A stretch of DNA of 8,580 nt from an uncultured Bacilli bacterium (GTDB taxonomy: Bacteria; Bacillota_I; Bacilli_A; RF39; UBA660). Below are positions 1 through 5,731 of this stretch, one piece after another. Made by a program: the position numbers and the translations under genes. Positions within the stretch are counted from its first letter, which is position 1. Every line of letters begins with the position of its first letter. The stretch covers positions 1 through 8,580 of the forward strand of contig CANQUW010000042.1 in assembly GCA_947627145.1 (NCBI GenBank), given 5' to 3'. The notes below the pieces were generated by a model. That model was given only the letters and a program-made list of their open reading frames with translations, made no database searches and had not been told where the DNA came from.

Positions 1-40
1 CATCTAAATAAGAACTTAAGTCTAATAAACCAACATTTTT
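1..40. repeat. Direct repeat copy 1 (about 40 bp, pair of 141-180)
   Basis: This stretch matches 141-180 in the same orientation at 35 of 40 positions by eye. It starts with CATCTA and shares the core AGTCTAAT. The repeat runs into the window edge, so its true left end is not visible. Read on the minus strand, both copies can encode the peptide LDLSSYLD with two synonymous Leu differences, so the pair could be remnants of a gene 3' end. A non-coding repeat is equally possible. Confidence 0.6.
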
Positions 41-140
41 AAGATAAAGCGAACTTTATTCTAAAAATTGGCGAATTATTTTCAGACTCTGTGAATTTTT
101 ATTTGGTATCTTATTCAAAAAAGACTTAAATTCTTTTTTT

Positions 141-180
141 CATCTAGATAAGAACTCAAGTCTAATGAAACAACAATTTT
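141..180. repeat. Direct repeat copy 2 (about 40 bp, pair of 1-40)
   Basis: Second copy of the repeat, offset 140 bp from the first and differing at five positions. Similarity fades quickly after position 180. On the minus strand a short open frame through this copy ends in a TGA stop just beyond it (at about 116-118), after LDLSSYLDEKKNLSLF. The frame has no start codon or ribosome binding site, so no gene is called. It lies downstream of higA. Confidence 0.6.
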
Positions 181-198
181 AAAACAATTGAAAATTAC

Positions 199-232
199 TA
201 TAAAACTAGTGGGATTTTTTCATTGTTTTATA
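199..232 (-). terminator. Possible terminator of higBA
   Basis: TATAAAAC (199-206) pairs with GTTTTATA (225-232) in an 8-bp stem around an 18-nt loop, 14 bp past the higA stop codon. On the minus strand the stem is followed by a T-rich but interrupted tail (GTAATTTT). The large loop and broken T-tract make this a weak call. Confidence 0.35.
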
Positions 233-245
233 CTTATATTATTAA

Positions 246-1334
246 TTATTGTTCTACCCATTTGTATCTTTTTCTGTATTTTGTCATAAAAGAAAAATCT
301 TGTTTGTCATTTTGAATTCTTCCTATTACTATTCCAGGAATAACATTTTGTTTTTTTGCAAATTTTTTTATGTTTTGATAATTTAGTTTATTTATTGAAA
401 TAAAGTTTTCATAATCTTTTTTATTTATTAGAATATCACGAGCAAATATATCAGCTTTTTTCTCTGTTTCACTATCTATAAAATTGTAATCAATAAATTG
501 ATTATTAAAATCATCATTTAACAGGTGACATATTTCATGAAATAATGTAAACCAAAAAATATCAGCAAAATTTTGTCTAATTGTCATACATAATATGATT
601 TTATTATTTTTCTTTTTAATAAACCCATTTACAGGAGCACCTTTAAAATGCTTAACAACTTCAAAACAAATACCACATTCAGCAAAAATTTTTTTTAATT
701 CTTTTATCATTTCATTTGGTTCTAGGAACATAGTTTTTTTTATATTATTATATTTTTTATTTAATTTTTCCTTGTTGAACTTATTGTTTATTTCTTCTTT
801 TTCTGTAATATATTCACATATTTTTTGCCATGAGTATAACACATATAAATTTATTTTATTTTTTTTTGATCCTCTAAAAGCTACTTGTTGAAGAGGTAGA
901 TTTGGAATTGCTGTTAAATCGTTTAAATTTAAAAATTTTCTCATATTTAATACAGTTATTGATTTATTGTTGTTTTCATTTATAATTTTTAATTCTTTAC
1001 AGTAATCAACTATATCTTTTAATTCATTTAATATATCAAATTCTTCTTTAGTAATATTATTTGCATTTTCTAATTCCAAAATTTCTTTATCATATATTCC
1101 TTGCAAATTAATCCAAAATTCAGTAGAAATATTCAAAGCGTATTCTAATCTGTTAGCAAATTTAGAGGATATGTTTTTCTTGCCTCTAATCACTTCGCTT
1201 ATATGTTTAGCTGAAAAACCTGTTCTAGTGGCTAATTCTTCTTGACTCATATTTCTATCTTCTAAAACTTCTTTTATAGTTTCTCCAGGATGTACGATTA
1301 AATCAAGGTATAATCCATTCATATTTTCCCCCAT
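246..1334 (-). CDS. higA: HigA-type antitoxin fused to an ImmA/IrrE (M78) peptidase domain
   Basis: 362 residues. Residues about 8-80 form a HigA-type XRE helix-turn-helix domain (HPGETIKEVLEDRNMSQEELA, then SAKHISEVIRGK), the part expected to bind the operator and neutralise HigB. Residues about 220-330 look like an ImmA/IrrE zinc peptidase domain: HEICH at 266-270 supplies two His ligands and the catalytic Glu, and E291 in EKKADIFAR is the likely third ligand. The gene follows higB and overlaps its end by 32 bp, indicating translational coupling. The ATG at 1334 lies 12 nt after AAGGAG; an ATG at 1322 is an alternative start and would reduce the overlap to 20 bp. HigA proteins with an appended M78 domain are a known architecture; that the domain cleaves HigA itself or another regulator is inference. 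Autorepression at the palindrome upstream of higB is likely. Confidence 0.85.
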   Translation of the reverse strand: MGENMNGLYLDLIVHPGETIKEVLEDRNMSQEELATRTGFSAKHISEVIRGKKNISSKFANRLEYALNISTEFWINLQGIYDKEILELENANNITKEEFDILNELKDIVDYCKELKIINENNNKSITVLNMRKFLNLNDLTAIPNLPLQQVAFRGSKKNKINLYVLYSWQKICEYITEKEEINNKFNKEKLNKKYNNIKKTMFLEPNEMIKELKKIFAECGICFEVVKHFKGAPVNGFIKKKNNKIILCMTIRQNFADIFWFTLFHEICHLLNDDFNNQFIDYNFIDSETEKKADIFARDILINKKDYENFISINKLNYQNIKKFAKKQNVIPGIVIGRIQNDKQDFSFMTKYRKRYKWVEQ

Positions 1335-1650
1335 GATAATCCATCACTCCTTTTATATTAATTTTATCACATGACAGCAAAGATTTATTATCTAAACTTG
1401 CTGTCATTGGTTCTATTATTAGTCTATAATTTTTATTTAATCTTATGCTATAAAAACTATTTAAATCACCTTCTAGTCTATGAGGCTTACCAATATTATA
1501 ATCTAAATATTGTTTAAAATTATTAACGGCTTTTAGTTCATTTAATCTTTTCTTAACTTGTTTTGCTCTTTCTAAACCCACTTTCTTTATTAACTTCTGA
1601 GGATTATTTAAAATTTTACTTAAGTTTTTGTCTTTAATTTCGATAGTCAA
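1303..1650 (-). CDS. higB: HigB/RelE-family toxin (killer protein)
   Basis: 115 residues of the plasmid-maintenance killer protein family, whose characterised members are ribosome-dependent mRNA interferases. Family features in order: a basic helical N-terminal part with GLERAKQVKKRLNELKAV (25-42), HRLEGDLNSFYSIRLNKNYRLIIEP (57-81) as the central beta sheet, and the C-terminal strand ending in DYH (104-106). The start is a TTG at 1650, chosen because AGGAGGG lies 6 nt upstream and no better start precedes it. The weak start codon may limit toxin synthesis. It is the first gene of the operon with higA, the toxin-first order usual for higBA. Its stop lies inside the higA coding region. Toxin function rests on family and context and is not proven here. 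Confidence 0.85.
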   Translation of the reverse strand: MTIEIKDKNLSKILNNPQKLIKKVGLERAKQVKKRLNELKAVNNFKQYLDYNIGKPHRLEGDLNSFYSIRLNKNYRLIIEPMTASLDNKSLLSCDKINIKGVMDYHGGKYEWIIP

Positions 1651-1669
1651 ACAGAACCCTCCTCTCAGT

Positions 1670-1686
1670 ATTACCTATTAGGTAAT
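1670..1686. promoter_or_regulatory. Palindromic operator of higBA
   Basis: Perfect inverted repeat ATTACCT-ATT-AGGTAAT, with 7-bp arms and a 3-bp centre. It covers the predicted transcription start and lies between the -10 box and the higB ribosome binding site. This position and symmetry fit binding of a dimeric XRE-type HigA for autorepression. The palindrome is seen; the binding is inferred. Confidence 0.65.
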
Positions 1687-1689
1687 TAT

Positions 1690-1718
1690 ATTATAATCTA
1701 TTTTTTATTTACTTTCAA
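1690..1718 (-). promoter_or_regulatory. higBA promoter
   Basis: On the minus strand, TTGAAA (1718-1713) is followed after 17 bp by a perfect TATAAT (1695-1690). Transcription should start near 1683, inside the palindrome and about 33 nt before the higB TTG. It is among the best sigma-A-like promoters in the window. Confidence 0.75.
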
Positions 1719-1745
1719 GTAATTAATTATTTTTTTGTGTCTATG

Positions 1746-1782
1746 TTAAATAAAAATACACTTTACTTACAGTAACGCATAT
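1746..1782 (-). terminator. Terminator after the rnj 3' fragment
   Basis: On the minus strand a 12-position stem (1782-1771 with 1767-1756) has one mismatch, two G-T pairs and a 3-nt loop, followed by TTTTATTT. It starts 11 bp beyond the stop codon of the duplicated rnj fragment. It would end transcripts of the HEGTH gene. It may be the original rnj terminator that was displaced with the fragment (inference). Confidence 0.7.
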
Positions 1783-1793
1783 TCTATTTTTTA

Positions 1794-1886
1794 TTACACT
1801 TCTTGAATTACAGTTATAATTATTGGTTTAGATTCTGTTTTTTGATAGAAGAAATTACCAAGATTTTCTCTTACGTTATTTTTTTA
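1794..1886 (-). pseudogene. Duplicated 3' end of rnj (gene fragment)
   Basis: About 92 bp matching the end of the intact rnj gene (3225-3316) with 8 substitutions and one extra A in a poly-A run. It translates as VRENLGNFFYQK, then TESKPIIITVIQEV and TAA, against VRESLGNFFYQKAGTKPMIITVIQEV in the intact gene. Similarity begins at the stop codon of the HEGTH gene and ends exactly at the rnj stop codon; the flanks differ completely. It has no start codon or ribosome binding site and cannot make a working protein. It is best read as the displaced end of rnj left by insertion of the segment between the two copies. A tandem duplication is the alternative. Confidence 0.85.
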
Positions 1887-3143
1887 TCCTAATCGTCTTC
1901 TTGATTTTTCAATTTCTTCATCACTCATGGCATGGTAAGTTGAATTGGTTTGATTTTCATTTGCGTGTGATGTTACATTATTAGAATTTAGACGATTTCT
2001 TGACTTTTCAATATCTTCATCACTCATAGCACGATAACTTGAATTAGCTTGATTTTTATTTGCACGGGATGCAATATCATTAATGTCTTGTTGTGAAAAA
2101 TATGCATTATATTCAGTTTGCATAGAATTCCATATTCTGTTAAAATTGCCAATTATTTTATTTGAATTTTCCATGCTAATAATTCCATTTTCTCTATAAT
2201 AATTGATTTTATTGTTTAAAAAATCAGGTAAAATATTCATTATTATTTTTACATTTTCTGGTTCTATTTTTTTGTTTTCTAAAGATTCTAAAAACATTAA
2301 ATCTAGGCATTCACAAAATTTTCTATAACAATCTTCTCCTACAAATTTATCAAATTCTTTTTCTATATGAATAGGATCAAAAACAATACCATATAAGAAA
2401 TCATTAGCTTTATATGTTTCTCCATTATTCATTACTGTTTCTATATCAAACATACTGTATCCTTTATTAATAATATCTTGGTAATTAGTATTAGGATTGT
2501 TAGAAAAAGCCGCAATTGTGAGTCTAGTAATTGATGTCCAAAAGGAATATCCTGTTTCTTGATTACCCCAATTCTTATAATTAGTATTTAAAATTTCATC
2601 AGCAGTTACACCATTACCATTTGAGTCAAAATTATTGATTGCAATAGAAGATATGATATCCATAGAGGTTTCATTAAACATTTTTCCATATAAACCTGGT
2701 TTTATTCTTTGTCTAGTTCTAGGATTTAATTCTTCAATCATTCCTCCAAAATTTTTTCGTAATATTCCATTTGAAACATAACCTTCTTTATGTTTAGATT
2801 TAACCTCTGGTAACAAATCAACAAAAGCATGACAAAACTCATGTGTTCCTTCATGTTTAATCCAGGAATAATTTTCTGGTTTGGAATTAGCATATCCCCA
2901 CATTTCTATAGATAAATTACCATTTGGTAAGTACCTACATATACCAGGTGTTCTATAATTTAAACTTTCTGTAATAGTTCCTCTAGGTTGAACTTCAACT
3001 CTTTCAACTCTTCGTTCAAAATGATTATCAAAATTTCTTATTTCTTGTTCATTGTTTTTTCCGAAAATTAAAAATGCTAAATTATTAAAAGATTGATGAA
3101 TCAAGTGATTATCTTCATTACATTTATAATACAGTTTAGTCAT
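1884..3143 (-). CDS. Unrecognised HEGTH (HExxH) protein with C-terminal repeats, putative metalloprotease
   Basis: 419 residues; no family is recognised. The strongest clue is KHEGTHEFCHAF at 96-107: HEGTH (97-101) matches the HExxH zinc-protease motif, with H105 or the later E158 (in NETSMDII) as possible third ligands. There is no signal peptide or membrane segment, so the protein should be cytoplasmic unless exported by an unusual route. Residues about 110-340 look helical. The C-terminus carries two copies of a ~33-residue hydrophilic unit (359-391 and 392-419), each containing AMSDE(D/E)IEKSR. The ATG at 3143 follows AGGAGG by 5 nt. The gene lies between two copies of the rnj 3' end, and its stop codon touches the far copy, so it is probably horizontally acquired. 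Protease activity and any role in defence, immunity or host interaction are unproven. Confidence 0.8.
   Translation of the reverse strand: MTKLYYKCNEDNHLIHQSFNNLAFLIFGKNNEQEIRNFDNHFERRVERVEVQPRGTITESLNYRTPGICRYLPNGNLSIEMWGYANSKPENYSWIKHEGTHEFCHAFVDLLPEVKSKHKEGYVSNGILRKNFGGMIEELNPRTRQRIKPGLYGKMFNETSMDIISSIAINNFDSNGNGVTADEILNTNYKNWGNQETGYSFWTSITRLTIAAFSNNPNTNYQDIINKGYSMFDIETVMNNGETYKANDFLYGIVFDPIHIEKEFDKFVGEDCYRKFCECLDLMFLESLENKKIEPENVKIIMNILPDFLNNKINYYRENGIISMENSNKIIGNFNRIWNSMQTEYNAYFSQQDINDIASRANKNQANSSYRAMSDEDIEKSRNRLNSNNVTSHANENQTNSTYHAMSDEEIEKSRRRLG
1887..2069 (-). repeat. Two C-terminal repeat units in the HEGTH gene (99-bp period)
   Basis: Unit 1 covers 2069-1971 (residues 359-391) and unit 2 covers 1970-1887 (392-419, slightly shortened). 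They are roughly 80% identical in DNA by eye. Each has an Asn/Ser-rich linker and then a charged AMSDE(D/E)IEKSR helix-like stretch. Recombination between units could change copy number. Confidence 0.8.
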
Positions 3144-3156
3144 ATAATCCTCCTAA

Positions 3157-3173
3157 ATACTTATATTAAGTAT
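3157..3173. promoter_or_regulatory. Palindrome upstream of the HEGTH gene
   Basis: Perfect inverted repeat ATACTTA-TAT-TAAGTAT with 7-bp arms and a 3-bp centre, ending 13 bp before the start codon and just ahead of AGGAGG. A TATACT (3174-3169) overlaps it and could be a -10 box, but no convincing -35 is seen. Geometry and placement resemble the higBA operator, so it may be a regulator site; the arms differ in sequence. Confidence 0.35.
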
Positions 3174-3181
3174 AATATATT

Positions 3182-3226
3182 TTTATAAAAAGAAAAAGAA
3201 TTGCTAAATATTTTTACAATCCTTTT
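3182..3226 (-). terminator. Terminator of rnj
   Basis: On the minus strand AAAAGGATTG (3226-3217), which starts inside the rnj stop codon, pairs with CAATTCTTTT (3203-3194) across a 13-nt loop, with one G-T pair. TCTTTTTAT follows. It should separate rnj from the HEGTH gene. Its sequence is unrelated to the hairpin behind the duplicated rnj fragment. Confidence 0.6.
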
Positions 3227-4880
3227 ACACTTCTTGAATTACAGTTATAATCATTGGTTTTGTTCCTGCTTTTTGATAGAAGAAATTACCAAGACTTTCT
3301 CTTACATCATTTTTTATTTTAGTATAGTCTACTCTTTTAGAATTTGGTTCTATATTATTTTCTATTACTTGTAGAGATATATCTTTAGTTTCCTCTAGTA
3401 AATCTTGATTTTCTTTAACATATATAAAACCACGAGTTAAGATTTCAGGTCCGCCAATAATTTGTTTAGTTTTCTTATCTAAGGTACAACTAACTATAAC
3501 TATACCGTTTTCTCCAAGCATTTCTCTATCTTTAAGTACTAAGTAACCAATATCTCCTTGGTTTCTACCATCTATTAAAATTTCATCTGTATCAATGTGT
3601 TCGTTTGTGTCTTTAAGTACTCCATTTTGAAATTCTACTACATCTCCATTTTGTTTTAGTAAGATATTTTCTTTTGGAACTCCTACTAATTCAGCAACTT
3701 CTGCATTTGCACATTGATCTTTATATTCTCCTTGTACTGGAAAATAGTATTTTGGATTCATCAAATTAATCATCAACATTAAATCTTCACGAGAAGCATG
3801 ATGTAGTAAGTGCTTTTTATTAGATAGACTTACTGCATCAAGTCCAAGCATCGCAATTTCATCCATAAGAAGTGTCATTCTTTTTTCTACTCCTTCATAA
3901 GATGGTTCTGTTATAAAGATAGTATCTGTATCTTTTAATTTTATATATTTGTCATATCCTTTAACTATTTTTTCTAGATTAACAAAAGGTCTTTCTTTTT
4001 CATCTGATATTAATACTACTACATCTTTATCATTTAAATTAGATAAGTCCCCTATTCTATTTTTATTTACAGTTAAATATTTTTCATCTATAGCATTATT
4101 AATTGTTTCTTGTAAATTTTTACCCATAATAACAATTTTACGATGTGTTTTTGATACTTCATTAAATATTTCTTGTATTCTATAAAAATGTGCTGGGAAA
4201 ATAGTTGCGATTATTCTATTTTCGTGTTTTACTAAAACTTCTCTTATAAAACTAGATACTCTGTTATGTGGTGAAGTATGTCCTTCACTGGAAGCGTACA
4301 TTGACTCCGCAAGTAGGCATAATACTCCTTGTTTTCCAACGTAGGCTAGTTTTCCTATATCTGTTTTATATGGACCCATCATTGTTGGATCGAATACAAA
4401 GTCTCCAGTATAAACTATCGCACCATCTTTTGTGTATAACACGAAACACACTGCATCTGGTATAGAATGTGTTACTGATACAGGAAATATTGATAAGTCG
4501 TTTGTAAATTCTATTTTTTGATGAGGTCTTATTTGTTTTAGATTTGCTTTCTTTATTCCAGCGTCATCTAAATCTCTTTTTAATATTTCCATAGTAAGTC
4601 TAGTTGCATAAATTGGAACATTTGGCATTGCCTCTATTATATCTTTTGTTGCTCCAATATTACTTTCATGTCCATGTGTTAAAAATATACCTCTTATCTT
4701 TCTTTTATTCTTTATTAAATAATCAAAGTTAGGTAATATATAATCTATTCCTAAATTTTTATCGTTATCATATTTTAAACCGGCATCAAAAACAAAAATA
4801 TTATTATCGACATTTACAACATACATATTTTTTCCATTTTCGTTTAGTCCACCTAAACTAAAAATCTTAATTTTACTCAT
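3225..4880 (-). CDS. rnj: Ribonuclease J family protein with altered active site (RNase J2-like)
   Basis: 551 residues, normal length for RNase J: a metallo-beta-lactamase core split by a beta-CASP domain (about 200-355), then the C-terminal domain. RNase J enzymes are 5' exonucleases/endonucleases in mRNA decay and rRNA maturation. Several metal-site residues are altered. The HGHEDH motif reads HGHESN (69-74), and PVHGEY reads PVQGEY (Q383). H69, H71, H138 (THSIPD), D160 (YTGDF) and H361 (HHAS) remain. This resembles the weakly active RNase J2 partner of Firmicutes, so a structural or regulatory role in a J1/J2 complex is likely; J1 would then lie elsewhere. The ATG at 4880 has GGAG 8 nt upstream. 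An in-frame ATG at 4916 lacks a binding site and sits about 4 nt after the predicted transcription start, so it was rejected. The last ~92 bp are duplicated at 1794-1886. Confidence 0.9.
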   Translation of the reverse strand: MSKIKIFSLGGLNENGKNMYVVNVDNNIFVFDAGLKYDNDKNLGIDYILPNFDYLIKNKRKIRGIFLTHGHESNIGATKDIIEAMPNVPIYATRLTMEILKRDLDDAGIKKANLKQIRPHQKIEFTNDLSIFPVSVTHSIPDAVCFVLYTKDGAIVYTGDFVFDPTMMGPYKTDIGKLAYVGKQGVLCLLAESMYASSEGHTSPHNRVSSFIREVLVKHENRIIATIFPAHFYRIQEIFNEVSKTHRKIVIMGKNLQETINNAIDEKYLTVNKNRIGDLSNLNDKDVVVLISDEKERPFVNLEKIVKGYDKYIKLKDTDTIFITEPSYEGVEKRMTLLMDEIAMLGLDAVSLSNKKHLLHHASREDLMLMINLMNPKYYFPVQGEYKDQCANAEVAELVGVPKENILLKQNGDVVEFQNGVLKDTNEHIDTDEILIDGRNQGDIGYLVLKDREMLGENGIVIVSCTLDKKTKQIIGGPEILTRGFIYVKENQDLLEETKDISLQVIENNIEPNSKRVDYTKIKNDVRESLGNFFYQKAGTKPMIITVIQEV

Positions 4881-4926
4881 TAATTTCTCTCCTTTCTTTT
4901 TTGTACTTATAGACATAAACTAGTTA

Positions 4927-4955
4927 ATTATAGCAAAAATCTTACTTTTTTGCAA
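4927..4955 (-). promoter_or_regulatory. rnj promoter
   Basis: On the minus strand TTGCAA (4955-4950) is followed after 17 bp by TATAAT (4932-4927), with TG one base ahead of the -10 (extended -10). The -35 lies inside the last codons of rnc. Transcription should start near 4920, giving a leader of about 40 nt to the ATG at 4880. rnj can therefore be expressed independently of rnc. Confidence 0.7.
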
Positions 4956-5607
4956 GTTTTTGTAAGGCAATACGAGCTGCTTCTTGTTCTGCACTTTTTT
5001 TATTTTTAGCTGTTCCTTCTCCATAAGCAATACCATCTATTATAACAGACATGGTAAATGTTTTATCATGAGATGGTCCTTCTTCATGGACAATTTCATA
5101 GGATAAGGATTTTTTACTTGTTTGAACATATTCTTGTAATACTGATTTATAATCTTGGAAAAATAGAATATTTGTATCTTCAATGTAAGAAGGTACTATA
5201 GAGAGAATTACACGTCTTACTGTAGAATATCCTAAATCTAAATATATTGCACCCATTAGAGATTCAAATGTATCTGCGATAATATGTTTTTCTATATTTT
5301 TTCCTTTTTCTTCTCCGTGTCCTACTTTAATATACTTATAAAGACCTAAGTCTTTAGCATAACTTGCATTAGCATCAGTACATACATAACTAGCACGTGT
5401 TTTAGTCATTTCTCCTTCTGTTTTATATTCTTTTTTATATAGGTATTCTGATACTACTAAATCAAGTACTGCATCTCCTAGGAACTCTAATCTTTCATAA
5501 TCTTGTTTAGCTTTATGTTCATTTACGTATGATGAGTGAGAAAAAGCTTTTTCGTATAAAGATAAGTCTTTAGGTTTTATATTTAACTTCTTAAATAAAT
5601 CGTTCAT
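4942..5607 (-). CDS. rnc: Ribonuclease III
   Basis: 221 residues, usual length. RNase III cuts double-stranded RNA, for example in rRNA precursors and antisense duplexes, acting as a dimer with Mg2+. The family signature YERLEFLGDAVLD is at about 37-49, and ADTFESLMGAIYLD supplies the second half of the site; the acidic residues E38, E41, D45, D112 and E115 are all present. A double-stranded RNA-binding domain covers about 150-219 and ends in the typical KKSAEQEAARIALQKL helix. The ATG at 5607 is preferred: GGAG lies 9 nt upstream. An in-frame TTG at 5622 would add five residues but has a poor binding site and sits only about 4 nt from the predicted transcription start. Its neighbour rnj is also an RNase gene, forming a small RNA-processing cluster; the usual partners smc and ftsY are not in the window. 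Confidence 0.95.
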   Translation of the reverse strand: MNDLFKKLNIKPKDLSLYEKAFSHSSYVNEHKAKQDYERLEFLGDAVLDLVVSEYLYKKEYKTEGEMTKTRASYVCTDANASYAKDLGLYKYIKVGHGEEKGKNIEKHIIADTFESLMGAIYLDLGYSTVRRVILSIVPSYIEDTNILFFQDYKSVLQEYVQTSKKSLSYEIVHEEGPSHDKTFTMSVIIDGIAYGEGTAKNKKSAEQEAARIALQKLAKK

Positions 5608-5632
5608 ATAAACACTCTCCAATCTACTTAAA

Positions 5633-5660
5633 ATTATATCATTATTATTAAAATAGTAAA
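5633..5660 (-). promoter_or_regulatory. rnc promoter
   Basis: Minus-strand TATAAT (5638-5633) preceded by TGA (extended -10: TGATATAAT). A partial -35, TTTACT, lies 16 bp upstream at 5660-5655. Start of transcription near 5626 leaves a leader of about 19 nt to the ATG at 5607. Confidence 0.6.
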
Positions 5661-5692
5661 AGTCATAAACTAAAATTTAAGTCTATGACTTT
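5651..5692 (-). terminator. Terminator hairpin between the lipoprotein gene and rnc
   Basis: AAAGTCATA (5659-5667) pairs with TATGACTTT (5684-5692), a perfect 9-bp stem whose 16-nt loop can form three further pairs. On the minus strand the tail is TACTATTTT. It lies about 40 bp past the lipoprotein stop and overlaps the -35 region of the rnc promoter. Confidence 0.5.
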
Positions 5693-5731
5693 ATCTTATA
5701 TATTTGTTAATATTTTTAACGTTATAAAAAT

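Larger units (their letters stand above)
1..245. other. Intergenic region downstream of higA, no gene seen
   Basis: No supportable coding region is visible in either direction. The stretch contains the pair of 40-bp direct repeats, an A/T-only hairpin (117-124 pairing with 132-139), a small hairpin with a 4-nt loop around 43-57, and a larger stem at 199-232 that may end higBA transcription. It may be the edge of a further accessory unit that continues outside the window. Confidence 0.5.
1794..3316. mobile_element. Putative cassette bounded by direct repeats of the rnj 3' end
   Basis: Two direct copies of the last ~92 bp of rnj (1794-1886 and 3225-3316) enclose a single gene and its upstream region, about 1.34 kb. 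The near copy completes a full-length rnj and the far copy is an orphan. This is the arrangement produced by site-specific or homologous integration at a gene 3' end. No integrase or transposase gene is visible between the repeats, so any such enzyme was lost, acted in trans, or was never involved. Origin by a local duplication is not excluded. Confidence 0.45.

Noticed and set aside
41..59. Hairpin with a 4-nt loop as a terminator
   Set aside because: No T-tract follows on either strand.
1..180. CRISPR array
   Set aside because: Only two imperfect repeat copies at a 140-bp offset, with no regular spacers and no cas genes.
141..216. Small minus-strand gene through the 40-bp repeat
   Set aside because: The short frame has no start codon or ribosome binding site and ends soon after the repeat; at most it is a gene remnant.
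595..891. Plus-strand open frame of 98 codons
   Set aside because: It lies opposite the higA peptidase domain, has no ribosome binding site, and is a low-complexity Phe/Leu-rich product of AT-rich antisense sequence.
1884..3143. HEGTH gene as an integrase or transposase explaining the flanking repeats
   Set aside because: No recombinase features such as the tyrosine-recombinase R-H-R-Y pattern, a serine-recombinase domain or a DDE motif are apparent; the HExxH motif points to a metalloenzyme.
3949..4465. Two plus-strand open frames opposite rnj
   Set aside because: They are antisense to a well-conserved gene, have no binding sites and show no family features.
4881..4916. N-terminal extension of rnj starting at an ATG at 4916
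   Set aside because: No ribosome binding site precedes it and it lies about 4 nt after the predicted transcription start; the ATG at 4880 has a strong site and begins at the conserved KIKIFSLGG.
5608..5622. TTG start for rnc at 5622
   Set aside because: Weak binding site and almost no leader after the predicted promoter; the ATG at 5607 with GGAG fits better.
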